From: Photobacterium carnosum
Lineage (GTDB): Bacteria; Pseudomonadota; Gammaproteobacteria; Enterobacterales; Vibrionaceae
Direction: 5' to 3'
NCBI RefSeq assembly: GCF_002849605.1
Contig: NZ_NPIB01000003.1
Span: 1-64,000, forward strand
DNA: 64,000 bases
The translations under genes and the position numbers were made by a program. Below the pieces are notes generated by a model, which worked only from the letters and a program-made list of their open reading frames with translations, searched no databases and was not told the DNA's origin. Shown here one piece after another: positions 30,797-39,250 of this stretch. Position 1 is the first letter of the stretch, and the number at the start of each line of letters is the position of its first letter.

Positions 30797-31975
30797 ATGT
30801 TTTCACAACTTTCTCCTGCACAACCTGATCCAATATTGTCATTATCGTTAATTTATAATACCGATCAGCGTGATCATAAGATGGATCTTGGTATTGGTGT
30901 TTACCGCAATAATCACGGTCAAACACCGATTATGGCCGCAATTTCTCAAGCAGAACACCGCTTACTTCAAACTCAGACGACAAAATCTTATGTTGGTCTT
31001 GCGGGGAGTGAAGTTTTTAATCAATGCATGATTGATCTGTTATTAGCGGATACTTCTGCTCATAGCCGTGCTGCGGGGGTTCAAACCCCTGGTGGTAGTG
31101 GCGCATTACGTATGCTGGCTGATCTGATGCATGTTGCTAATGCAAATACTACCGTGTGGTTAACTGATTTAAGTTATGTTAACCATCGACCTGTAATGGA
31201 AGCGGCAGGATTAAAGGTTAAATATTATCCTTATTTTGATCGTGATACGAAACAAGTAAATACCGATGCAATGTTATCAGCTTTAGTACAAGCAGGGGTT
31301 AATGATGTGGTATTACTGCATGGTTGTTGTCATAACCCGACGGGTGCTGATATTAGTTTTGAAGCGTGGCAAGCGATCACCGCATTAGCAAATAAGAATG
31401 GCTTTATGCCGTTTGTTGATATGGCATATATTGGTTTTGGTGATGGGCTTGAGCAAGATGGCGCGGGCTTGAAGTTCATGGCTGATAACATTGAAGAAAT
31501 GATGATCGCCACTTCGTGCTCTAAGAACTTTGGATTATATCGAGAGCGTACTGGTGCCGCATTGTTGGTGGGTGATACGTTGCCAAATGCGCAAAAAGCC
31601 AAAGGTCGGATTTTAACGCTAGCACGAGCGAGTTACACCATGCCACCTGATCACGGTGCAGCATTAGTGGCTGATATATTAACAGATAGCGTGTTAACGG
31701 CGGTGTGGAAACAAGAATTGGTTATGATGCAACAACGTATTATTGGATTACGTCAGAGTTTAGTGAACACCTTAGCGGCTAAGGGTTGCGATCAATTTAG
31801 TTTTATTGCTGATCATAAAGGTATGTTTTCTATGACAGGTTTATCGCCTGAGAAAATTATGCGTTTACGTGATGAATTTGCTATTTATGTGGTGGGTGAT
31901 GGTCGTATTAATGTTGCAGGGCTACAAGAACAACAAATAGATGCTTTAGCGACTGCATTAATGACGGTTGCTTAG
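30797..31975 (+). CDS. Aspartate/aromatic aminotransferase, class I
   Basis: The 392-residue protein is a fold-type I PLP enzyme of the AspC/TyrB branch. It has LGIGVYRNN at the start, TPGGSGALR at about 97-105, HNPTG-AD at 179, the PLP lysine K243 (CSKNFGLYRER) and substrate-binding R250. The region that normally reads NPxWxNH here reads TDLSYVNH, a divergence that may shift substrate preference. It follows the GntR gene by 152 bases and lies in a neighbourhood devoted to amino-acid or opine metabolism. Exact amino acid not predictable. Confidence 0.85.
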   Translation: MFSQLSPAQPDPILSLSLIYNTDQRDHKMDLGIGVYRNNHGQTPIMAAISQAEHRLLQTQTTKSYVGLAGSEVFNQCMIDLLLADTSAHSRAAGVQTPGGSGALRMLADLMHVANANTTVWLTDLSYVNHRPVMEAAGLKVKYYPYFDRDTKQVNTDAMLSALVQAGVNDVVLLHGCCHNPTGADISFEAWQAITALANKNGFMPFVDMAYIGFGDGLEQDGAGLKFMADNIEEMMIATSCSKNFGLYRERTGAALLVGDTLPNAQKAKGRILTLARASYTMPPDHGAALVADILTDSVLTAVWKQELVMMQQRIIGLRQSLVNTLAAKGCDQFSFIADHKGMFSMTGLSPEKIMRLRDEFAIYVVGDGRINVAGLQEQQIDALATALMTVA

Positions 31976-32007
31976 TAATGTTATAGTAAATATATCAGTC
32001 ATAACAG

Positions 32008-32031
32008 AAGGGCGCATAATATTGCGCCCTT
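32008..32031. terminator. Terminator after the aminotransferase
   Basis: Perfect AAGGGCGCA/TGCGCCCTT arms with a 6-base loop are followed by TGTTTTT. It lies between converging genes. Confidence 0.85.
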
Positions 32032-32053
32032 TGTTTTTATCCCCAATAAAGGT

Positions 32054-32434
32054 TTATTTACCTGCAATTTTAGCGGCTAATAGACCTTGTAAGGCATAAA
32101 CATTGGTTGAACCGTTAAATTCAAGTGTCATTGGCTCATGTTGGCCTGAAATCCACAGTTTTAATTCTGCATCTAAATCAAAATGACCTGTTGTCTCAAC
32201 TGTGTACATAGTAATTGATTTATAAGGTATTGAGCGGTATTCCACTTTTCTTCCTGTCATACCTTGTTTATCAATCAAAATTAAACGACGATCGGTTAAA
32301 ATAATCATATCTCGAACAAGTTTATAAGCTAATTCGATGTGCTCACCTTGACCAAGAATCGTTGATAATTCTTCAGTTGCATCTGCAAGATCCATCTCGC
32401 CAGCATTACCTAAGATAGCATTAAAAAATCCCAT
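32054..32434 (-). CDS. Bacterial PH-domain protein
   Basis: The 126-residue protein consists of a short helical start and one bacterial pleckstrin-homology fold (bPH type), recognisable from DMIILTDRRLILIDKQG, KVEYRSIPYKSIT and the strand F-LDAELKLWI. It has no signal peptide or membrane span. These small cytoplasmic proteins are widespread, with no defined role. It is monocistronic and faces the aminotransferase terminator. Confidence 0.85.
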   Translation of the reverse strand: MGFFNAILGNAGEMDLADATEELSTILGQGEHIELAYKLVRDMIILTDRRLILIDKQGMTGRKVEYRSIPYKSITMYTVETTGHFDLDAELKLWISGQHEPMTLEFNGSTNVYALQGLLAAKIAGK

Positions 32435-32610
32435 GAATGATTCCTTTTAAAATAACAAAATAAGCACTAATTTATGTGGCTAGAGTGTAATCGAATTGCG
32501 TTTTTTATACTAGTCACGATTTGAATCGCCAGTTTGCTTTACACCTCAATGTTTTTATTAACAATAATGTTTATTATGATGTACTGTTATTTATATGTGT
32601 TTCAATGCTT

Positions 32611-33531
32611 ATGAAGTTATCTTATCTACATGCTTTTCGTGCTGTTGTTGAATGTCAAACTGTTACTGCAGCGGCAGAGTTATTGAATATTAGTCAACCG
32701 GCGGTAAGCCGTTTATTATCCAGTTTAGAAGAACAATTAAAATTTAAGTTGTTTATTCGTCAACGTAGTCGACTGATATTAAGTGAGGAAGGTCAAGCTT
32801 TTTATTTAGAGGTCGCCAAAGTTTTGGATGCTGTGAATGGGTTAGATAGCGCAGCTGAAGCAATTCGAACTCATCATTTAGGATCATTAACAATTGCGGC
32901 TATGCCTGTTCTTTCTCATGCTTTTTTACCTCGTATATTAGCCAATTTTTTACAACATAATTGTCAAACTAAAATTGGTCTAAAGACTTTTCGTTCTGAA
33001 GATGTTGTGCGCCAAATTCAAGCACAAACGACAGATATTGGGTTTGCATTTACGACTGAAAATATTGCAGGGGTCAATAGCCAGACGGTGACATGTGAGT
33101 GTGTTGCATTAATTCCTGCATCTTCACCATTAGCATGTAAGACAATAATCTCAGTGACAGATCTCAGTAATGAATGTGTGATACGGCATGAAAAAGACAT
33201 GATTCAGCGCTGTATTGATAATTTATTACGCCGTCACGACATTAAGATGAATAAACAAATTGAGGTCTCATTAGCCAGTACTGCTGCTGCTCTAGTGGCT
33301 GAAGGGGTGGGGATCGCCATTACTGATCCATTTACTGCATATTTAGCCAATGAAAGACGTGATGTCGTGATGCGTCCATTAGCCTTTAATTTACCGTTTG
33401 AGTTTACTATTTTGTATCCAGGGTTAAGACCGATCCACCGTCATGCTGAACGGTTTATTGAACAGTTTATGTTAACCGCCGATAAGATGGATATTTATCT
33501 AAAAATAGGGCCTATGCATAGCTTGTTATAA
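32611..33531 (+). CDS. LysR-family transcriptional regulator
   Basis: Conserved sequence starts at MKLSYLHAFRAVVE, so ATG 32611 (306 residues) is preferred; ATG 32605 is also possible, and neither has a strong ribosome site. The helix-turn-helix is at about 15-40 (TVTAAAELLNISQPAVSRLL) and the co-inducer domain at about 90-295. It lies directly upstream of the opine dehydrogenase and the second YfcC carrier in the same direction. A perfect 16-base palindrome stands between them, so it is the likely regulator of that pair. Confidence 0.9.
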   Translation: MKLSYLHAFRAVVECQTVTAAAELLNISQPAVSRLLSSLEEQLKFKLFIRQRSRLILSEEGQAFYLEVAKVLDAVNGLDSAAEAIRTHHLGSLTIAAMPVLSHAFLPRILANFLQHNCQTKIGLKTFRSEDVVRQIQAQTTDIGFAFTTENIAGVNSQTVTCECVALIPASSPLACKTIISVTDLSNECVIRHEKDMIQRCIDNLLRRHDIKMNKQIEVSLASTAAALVAEGVGIAITDPFTAYLANERRDVVMRPLAFNLPFEFTILYPGLRPIHRHAERFIEQFMLTADKMDIYLKIGPMHSLL

Positions 33532-33628
33532 TGCTAAAGAGGAACAGATCACATTACAGTGATGATCATGATTTTGATGGCCGTTAGTGTAACTTTTTGT
33601 ATTTAATATATTTATATTGTTTTTCTGG

Positions 33629-33667
33629 TTAGGTTATAACCTAAAGACATAGCCTGTTTAGGTTATA
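33629..33667. promoter_or_regulatory. Palindromic operator before the opine dehydrogenase
   Basis: TTAGGTTATAACCTAA (33629-33644) is a perfect 16-base palindrome. Its half TTAGGTTATA recurs at 33658-33667, 29 bases away. The arrangement of one full and one half site about 70-110 bases before the start codon fits binding by the adjacent LysR regulator. Confidence 0.6.
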
Positions 33668-33735
33668 GTATTATTTTTTGTTCGCCATTTTTCTTAATGT
33701 GATTTTGTCTTATAACATCATCTTAAGGAATAATT

Positions 33736-34845
33736 ATGACAACGCGTGTTTCTATTATTGGATCAGGTAACGCAGGGCTGACAGCAGCATATCATCTGAC
33801 ATTACAAGGTGCAGAGGTGTGTTTATATGGCGCAAAAGGATTTGATCAACCACTCGCAGACATAGAAGCACAAGGTGGGATCACGGCATTAGCCTCTTGT
33901 AATGACGTTGAATTATCTTTTGCAGGCTTTCAAGCTATTGATACGATCACTCGTGACTTAAAAAAAGCAGTTGATTACGCTGATATATTGATTTTACCTG
34001 TGCCTTCTTTTGCTCAAGAACCTTTGTTTCGCTCAATGTTACCGCATTTAAAAAGCGGACAGTTAATCATGTTAATGCCGGGTAATTATGGGTCATTGGT
34101 GTTAAATAAAATTAAGTGTGATGAAGGCTATCAAGATGTCGACATTACCTTCGTTGATGCGATTTCTATTCCATGGGCGACACGTATTGTTGGTCCTGCT
34201 GAGTTGGCTATTTTAGGTATGAAAACGCACCTTCCTGTTGCGGCTTTTCCGGGCTGTCGCACACAAGCTGCAATTACTCGTTTACAACCATTGATGCCAT
34301 TACCATTAACAGCTTTAGACAATGTAATTATGGCGGGATTAGAAAATATTAACTTTGGCGGCCATCCATTGCTTACTACTTTAAGTATGGGGCTACTGGA
34401 AAACTTTGACGGCCAATTTAACTATTACAAAGACTGCTGTTCAGTATCTACGGCGCGCGCTGCCGCGGTAATGGAAGCTGAGCGATTAGCCATTGGTCAA
34501 GCATTGGGCTTGAATTTAAAGACTGAATTAGAGGCGATGAATGCGCTATATGACATGGAGTGTAAAACAGTTTACGACGTTAATCGTACCTCAGAAACGC
34601 ATGGTAAGTTAAACAGTGCACCTAATTCTTCAAGTAACCGTTATATCACTGAAGATGCCGCTTACTTATTGGTTCCATGTTATGAATTTGCGCAATTAAC
34701 AGGCGTTGAAACACCGATTATTACCGCTTGTTTACATATTGATAATGCCTATAACAATGCTGATTATTTTAAAGATGGTCGTACATTAAAGCAAATGGGG
34801 CTCGATGGAATGCTAACTGCTGACATGATGGCTTTCGTTGCATAA
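33736..34845 (+). CDS. Octopine/nopaline (opine) dehydrogenase family protein
   Basis: The 369-residue protein has an N-terminal Rossmann fold with GSGNAG at 9-14 and a C-terminal Octopine_DH domain (about 180-340) containing the NFGGHP segment, whose H210 matches the position of the family's catalytic histidine. Enzymes of this family reductively condense an amino acid with a 2-oxo acid, or run in reverse to break opines down. The neighbouring aminotransferase, regulators and carrier fit opine or N-(carboxyalkyl)-amino-acid use. Direction and substrate are inferred. Confidence 0.85.
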   Translation: MTTRVSIIGSGNAGLTAAYHLTLQGAEVCLYGAKGFDQPLADIEAQGGITALASCNDVELSFAGFQAIDTITRDLKKAVDYADILILPVPSFAQEPLFRSMLPHLKSGQLIMLMPGNYGSLVLNKIKCDEGYQDVDITFVDAISIPWATRIVGPAELAILGMKTHLPVAAFPGCRTQAAITRLQPLMPLPLTALDNVIMAGLENINFGGHPLLTTLSMGLLENFDGQFNYYKDCCSVSTARAAAVMEAERLAIGQALGLNLKTELEAMNALYDMECKTVYDVNRTSETHGKLNSAPNSSSNRYITEDAAYLLVPCYEFAQLTGVETPIITACLHIDNAYNNADYFKDGRTLKQMGLDGMLTADMMAFVA

Positions 34846-34872
34846 CAAGAAGATGGCCTAACCATCTCTAAA

Positions 34873-34896
34873 TGGGACGCTGGGAATAGCGTCCCA
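34873..34896 (+). other. Intercistronic hairpin
   Basis: TGGGACGCT/AGCGTCCCA arms with a 6-base loop sit in the 70-base gap between the opine dehydrogenase and its downstream carrier, with no T-run. It could stabilise the upstream mRNA or partly terminate, setting unequal expression of the two genes. Confidence 0.55.
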
Positions 34897-34915
34897 ATAA
34901 TTTAAGGATATCTGT

Positions 34916-36322
34916 ATGAAAACGCTTAAATTTCCTTCAGCCTACACAATTTTAATGTTACTTACCGTCTTAATGGCTGCATTAACATGGTTGATCCCTG
35001 CGGGTCAGTATCAAATGGTGAATAATGAAACCTTGGGTAAGATGGTGCCGTTGGTTGGTTCTTACCAAACCGTTGACGCAAATCCTCAAGGCTTTCTTGA
35101 TATATTAATGGCACCGATTCAAGGGTTTTATGATCCGGCCAATTATATGGCGCGAGCGGTTGATGTCGCTTTATTTGTACTTGTGATTGGCGGTTATCTT
35201 GCTGTGGTTACTCAAACGGGTGCAATTGATGCGGGTATTGCGAAAACCATGGCACGCTTAGGGGGCAAAGAGCGTTGGATGATCCCTATTTTAATGGGGT
35301 TATTTGCGCTAGGTGGCACTGTATATGGTATGGCGGAAGAGACAATTCCATTTTATGCCTTACTGATTCCCGTGATGATTGCTGCGGGTTATGATTCCAT
35401 TGTGGGGGTTGCGATTATTATGGTGGGTGCCGGAATTGGGTGTTTAGGCTCTACCATTAACCCTTTTGCTACGGTGATTGCCTCTAATGCTGCTGAAATT
35501 AACTTTGTTGATGGTATCTGGCTACGACTGGCTATTCTCATTATTGGCTGGCTTGCATGTGTGATTTATGTGATGCGTTATGCTGATAAAGTAAAACGCG
35601 ATCCATCGCAATCTTTAGTTGCAGAGCAAGGTGAAGCGAATAGAGAATACTTTTTACATGGTCGTGGTGAAAGCGCACCAGAACTCACCTTAACCCGTAA
35701 AATTGTATTAACTATTTTTGGATTAACCTTTGCGATTATGATGTGGGGTGTTGCATCCCAAGGCTGGTGGATGGCTGAGCTTTCTGCATTATTTATTGGT
35801 TCAAGTATTGTTGCAGGTTTAGTGGGTAAATTATCTGAAGTTGAAATCACCGATAGCTTTATTAATGGTGCGCGAGATTTATTAGGTGTCGCGTTAATTA
35901 TTGCTATTGCTCGTGGGTTAGTGGTAGTGATGGACGACGGTAATATCACTCATACTATTTTAAATTTCGCGGAAGGATTATTAGTTGGTTTGCCACAAAT
36001 CTTATTTATTAACGCTATTTACTGGATTGAAGCTGTCTTGTGTTTAGTGGTGCCGTCATCTTCAGGATTAGCTGTATTATCGATGCCAATTTTAGCGCCA
36101 TTGGCTGATTTTGCAGGGGTTGGTCGTGAGTTGGTTGTCACGGCTTTTCAATCTGCTTCTGGTTTGCCTAATTTAGTAACGCCAACATCGGGTGTTGTAA
36201 TGGGGGGCTTGGCGATTGGGCGTATTGGTTACTCAACATGGTTACGCTTTATTGGACCACTGTTAGGATTCCTAACGGCAATGGTAATGGTGTTGTTAAG
36301 TGTAGGCGTGATATTGAGTTAA
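34916..36322 (+). CDS. YfcC-family membrane carrier (second copy)
   Basis: The 468-residue polytopic protein is a paralogue of the carrier at 17358-18887. It shares LIPAGQY, QTGAIDAGI, the GGTVYGMAEET motif, INPFATVIA and the C-terminal SSSGLAVLSMPILAPLADFAGV block. AAGGA precedes the ATG. Coupled with opine dehydrogenase, it probably imports or exports the opine or its amino-acid part. The first paralogue pairs with a deacylase, so carrier type is conserved while the enzyme differs. Confidence 0.87.
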   Translation: MKTLKFPSAYTILMLLTVLMAALTWLIPAGQYQMVNNETLGKMVPLVGSYQTVDANPQGFLDILMAPIQGFYDPANYMARAVDVALFVLVIGGYLAVVTQTGAIDAGIAKTMARLGGKERWMIPILMGLFALGGTVYGMAEETIPFYALLIPVMIAAGYDSIVGVAIIMVGAGIGCLGSTINPFATVIASNAAEINFVDGIWLRLAILIIGWLACVIYVMRYADKVKRDPSQSLVAEQGEANREYFLHGRGESAPELTLTRKIVLTIFGLTFAIMMWGVASQGWWMAELSALFIGSSIVAGLVGKLSEVEITDSFINGARDLLGVALIIAIARGLVVVMDDGNITHTILNFAEGLLVGLPQILFINAIYWIEAVLCLVVPSSSGLAVLSMPILAPLADFAGVGRELVVTAFQSASGLPNLVTPTSGVVMGGLAIGRIGYSTWLRFIGPLLGFLTAMVMVLLSVGVILS

Positions 36323-36407
36323 AGATACTCAAGGTGAGCAACCGTTATTATCAGTCGTTAATCAATTTGAGTGGATGTCTTTAAATAATCCCAAACAAGT
36401 TGGTTAA

Positions 36408-36584
36408 CGAGTAAAAGCGGTTGAAGGCAGTGATGCTAATTTATGTAGCGTAGCTCGCAGTGGTTTTTATGGCGCTGGTTTTGTAAATGCTGGTGGGCAA
36501 TGTACTCAAGTTGTTGGCATTCAATGGTCAAATGGTAACCATTGGACATTCTCAAGTAATCTTGGTCAATATAGTTACCGTTAA
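36408..36584 (+). pseudogene. C-terminal remnant of a secreted-type protein
   Basis: A 58-codon frame after an in-frame TAA (36405) reads like the folded end of a protein (DANLCSVARSGFYGAGFVN, then GGQCTQVVGIQWSNGNHW) and stops at 36584. It has two Cys and many Gly/Trp/Asn. No start codon or ribosome site serves it. The layout is faintly DM9/DUF3421-like, which is a weak impression. Otherwise 36323-36654 holds only a terminator. Confidence 0.4.
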
Positions 36585-36611
36585 TACAATATGAACATTA
36601 ATTAATCAAAA

Positions 36612-36634
36612 CCCTCAGCTATTTACGCTGAGGG
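36612..36634. terminator. Terminator between converging genes
   Basis: Perfect CCCTCAGC/GCTGAGGG arms with a 7-base loop are followed by ATTTTTATTT rightward and by GGTTTTG leftward. It ends both the remnant/YfcC side and the permease transcript. Confidence 0.8.
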
Positions 36635-36654
36635 ATTTTTATTTATTGTGTAAG

Positions 36655-37572
36655 TTAAAATATAAATTGATACAGATATCCAGCACCGATAGCCATGCCA
36701 AGAATTACCACTAAGAATGCGATAATCATTTGATTCTTAAAAATTGATTTAAGTAAGATCACCTCGGTTAAACTTGCGCCCGCACTACCAATGATCAAAG
36801 CCATTACCGCGCCTAATCCCATGCCTTTTGCGGCTAATGCAGCACTTAATGGAATAACGGCTTCTGCACGAATATAAAGTGGAATACCAATGATGGCTGC
36901 AATAGGGATCGAAAAGGGATTATTTTCATTGGCAACTTTAGCCACAAATTCTGTTGGCATAAAGCCATAAATCATTGAACCTAATGCAATACCACCAATT
37001 AAATAGGGTAATACTTTTTTAAAATCAACCCATGTTGTTTGCCAAATTTGAAGCCATTTATTGATTGGTTTTGGTGTCGAATTACAGCTTGATCCACAAC
37101 ATGATGGTTTAGGATCACTATAGGCTTCTGCTTTGATGTATTTTTCAAAACCTAATTTTTCCAGTAAATACCCTGCAATAATAGATACACCCATCGCGAT
37201 TACAAAGTAAAACACGGTGACTTTTATACCAAATGTTACCGCAAATAAACCAATAATGATGGGATTAAGCAGTGGGCTGGCAAACAAAAACACCATCATG
37301 GTGCCAAATCCTGCTTTTGCTCGTAGTAATCCTTTTAAAAATGGAATGGTTGAACATGAACAAAAAGGAGTAATAGCGCCAAGTAAGCCTGCAATGAAAT
37401 AACCTTTACCATTTTTACCGCTAAGAATGGCTTGAATTTTAGCGGGTGGAATATACACCTGTAATATGCCGACTAGGTAACTAATCGCAAGAAATAGTAC
37501 GGTAAGTTCAACGGCAAGAAAACCAAACATTTGTAAGGTATTGGTTATCATTTCGGATGTTATTGTAAACAT
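36655..37572 (-). CDS. ArsP/DUF318-type permease
   Basis: The 305-residue protein has about eight membrane spans and the family signature TPFCSCSTIPF near residue 70, with a second conserved G-(S)AGASLTE block near 265. A cytoplasmic loop carries a Cys cluster (PSCCGSSC) that could bind a soft metal or metalloid. ArsP relatives export organoarsenicals; many DUF318 members have unknown substrates. The gene is downstream of an ArsR regulator and shares an operator motif with it. Confidence 0.85.
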   Translation of the reverse strand: MFTITSEMITNTLQMFGFLAVELTVLFLAISYLVGILQVYIPPAKIQAILSGKNGKGYFIAGLLGAITPFCSCSTIPFLKGLLRAKAGFGTMMVFLFASPLLNPIIIGLFAVTFGIKVTVFYFVIAMGVSIIAGYLLEKLGFEKYIKAEAYSDPKPSCCGSSCNSTPKPINKWLQIWQTTWVDFKKVLPYLIGGIALGSMIYGFMPTEFVAKVANENNPFSIPIAAIIGIPLYIRAEAVIPLSAALAAKGMGLGAVMALIIGSAGASLTEVILLKSIFKNQMIIAFLVVILGMAIGAGYLYQFIF

Positions 37573-37583
37573 ATTTATTCTCT

Positions 37584-37607
37584 ATATTTCTAGTATTGTC
37601 GAAATAT
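37584..37607. promoter_or_regulatory. ArsR-type operator, copy 1
   Basis: ATATTTC-N10-GAAATAT, 12 bases before the permease start. Binding here would cover the ribosome site and promoter end. Confidence 0.65.
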
Positions 37608-37635
37608 AAAGGTAAACGAGAGTGTTGTCAAAAAT

Positions 37636-37659
37636 ATATTTCTATAATTATGGAAATAT
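37636..37659. promoter_or_regulatory. ArsR-type operator, copy 2
   Basis: ATATTTC-N10-GAAATAT again, with the symmetry extending to nine bases on each arm (ATATATTTC / GAAATATAT). Its centre is 52 bases from that of copy 1. Confidence 0.7.
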
Positions 37660-37714
37660 ATCTATTAAGGAAAGTGTAAAATAATTAAGATATTGAAAAT
37701 TAAGATTTTATTTA

Positions 37715-38023
37715 CTATTGTTGTTCGTCAATACAACATTCATCTTGTAAAAAACTGATGACACTGGTTAACGCATCATAGTGTGCGACACAAAAGAGTG
37801 TACGTCCTTCACGACGTTGAGTGAGTAATCCCGCCGAAGCAAGGCTAGAAATATGGTGGGAAAGGGTTGAGCCTGGAATAGCCAGTTGTTGTTGAATATC
37901 CCCGACCGCAATACCTTGGTAGCCTGCTTTAATGACGCGTTTAAAAATAGCTAAACGGGTTGGATGGCCTAATTCTTTAAGGGATTTGGCAATTTGATTA
38001 ATATCTATTTGATGACACGTCAT
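37715..38023 (-). CDS. ArsR-family metal/metalloid-responsive repressor
   Basis: The 102-residue protein is a winged-helix ArsR: LKELGHPTRLAIFKRV, then IPGSTLSHHISSLASAGLL as recognition helix and a REGRTLFC wing. Cys residues occur at position 3, in the wing (FCVAHYD) and as a C-terminal CC pair, and could form the metal site. It has its own operator copy 28 bases upstream. It probably represses itself and the permease until the toxic ion binds. The inducer is not predictable. Confidence 0.9.
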   Translation of the reverse strand: MTCHQIDINQIAKSLKELGHPTRLAIFKRVIKAGYQGIAVGDIQQQLAIPGSTLSHHISSLASAGLLTQRREGRTLFCVAHYDALTSVISFLQDECCIDEQQ

Positions 38024-38050
38024 AGTAAAGCTAACCTTTTATTATGGTAT

Positions 38051-38074
38051 TTATTTCTGTTATTATCGAAATAT
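38051..38074. promoter_or_regulatory. ArsR-type operator, copy 3
   Basis: TTATTTC-N10-GAAATAT, differing from the other copies in one base of the left arm, lies 28 bases before the arsR start. This is the expected place for autoregulation. Confidence 0.65.
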
Positions 38075-38203
38075 AACTAACTGTTGTTAAAAAAGAAAGC
38101 CATAGTTATTTATCTACAACTATCACAGTAACAATATTGGTAGTCATTTATCCTATCGCATCAATCTGTAGTGGTTAATAAAAAAGAGCGGATAGAATAA
38201 ATC

Positions 38204-39175
38204 ATGGCAAAGAAAATTATATTAGACACTGATCCTGGTATTGATGATGCAATGGCAATTTTATTTGCTGAAGCACATCCTGATATAGAATTAATGGCAC
38301 TTACGACTGTTTTCGGTAATGCGACTATTGAGAATGGTACCCGTAATGCGTTGTATCTTAAACAACGATTTAAGATGACGGCAGATATTGCTCAGGGTGC
38401 GAGTCAACCGTTAGTTCGTGATCCTGTTGGCCCTACTGAAGTTGTTCATGGCGTCACAGGTTTAGGTGACTTTCATGTGCCTGATGATTTTGTTGGCCAC
38501 CCAGATCCACGACCAGCGTATCAATATATTATTGATACTGTAAAAGCTTATCCTCACGAAATTACGCTGGTGGCTGTTGGTCCATTAACAAACTTTGCTT
38601 TAGCCTTACAAGCAGCACCAGAAATCGCACAATTAGTGGCTCAAGTTGTAATTATGGGGGGCGCATTTGGCGAGAATGATCATCGCGGTAATGTCACACC
38701 TTATGCCGAAGCGAATATTCATGACGATCCTCATGCTGCTGATATTGTGTTTTGTGCACCTTGGCCAGTTACTATTATTGGGCTTGATGTGACAGAGGAA
38801 AGCTTCTTTAGTGCGCATTATCTAGAACAATTACGCAATGATGCTGCTGATGTGGGTGAGTTTATTTTTGATATCAGCCGTTATTACTTACGTTTCTATT
38901 CAGAGAAAGTGGGGCTTAATGGCTGTCATGTACACGATCCATCTGCGATTGCTTATGTGATTAATTCTGCGTTATTTACGACAAGAAAAGGGCCTGTGCG
39001 TGTTGTTTGTGACGGGGCAGCGAGCGGTATGACACTTCAGAAACTAGATCAAAGACGTTATCAAACTGATGAATGGTCATCAATGCCAGCCCAAGCCGTG
39101 GGTATCAGTGTTGATGCTGCACAACTATTAGATTTATATCGAAAGACAATTATCGATTACGCACATAAATCATAA
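38204..39175 (+). CDS. Inosine/uridine-preferring nucleoside hydrolase
   Basis: The 323-residue protein opens with the calcium-binding signature ILDTDPGIDDAMAI (residues 6-19). It has VAVGPLTNFA and IMGGAF-G-N in the middle and HVHDPSAIAYV near residue 247. It splits the N-glycosidic bond of ribonucleosides to ribose and free base for purine/pyrimidine salvage. It stands alone between divergent and convergent neighbours. The Rih subtype cannot be fixed from sequence reading alone. Confidence 0.93.
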   Translation: MAKKIILDTDPGIDDAMAILFAEAHPDIELMALTTVFGNATIENGTRNALYLKQRFKMTADIAQGASQPLVRDPVGPTEVVHGVTGLGDFHVPDDFVGHPDPRPAYQYIIDTVKAYPHEITLVAVGPLTNFALALQAAPEIAQLVAQVVIMGGAFGENDHRGNVTPYAEANIHDDPHAADIVFCAPWPVTIIGLDVTEESFFSAHYLEQLRNDAADVGEFIFDISRYYLRFYSEKVGLNGCHVHDPSAIAYVINSALFTTRKGPVRVVCDGAASGMTLQKLDQRRYQTDEWSSMPAQAVGISVDAAQLLDLYRKTIIDYAHKS

Positions 39176-39204
39176 GATAAAAACGGTGTAAGACATTTTT
39201 AAAT

Positions 39205-39231
39205 AAAGGCTATCTATGATTGATAGCCTTT
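39205..39231. terminator. Terminator between nucleoside hydrolase and methyltransferase
   Basis: AAAGGCTATC/GATAGCCTTT arms with a 7-base loop; T-run TTTAAATTT rightward, and TTTATTTAAAA leftward. Confidence 0.75.
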
Positions 39232-39250
39232 AAATTTATAGGGTGGGATA

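Noticed and set aside
36655..38023. Arsenic-resistance operon
   Set aside because: No arsenate reductase, ArsB/Acr3 or ArsA is present, so only a generic permease plus ArsR pair can be claimed.
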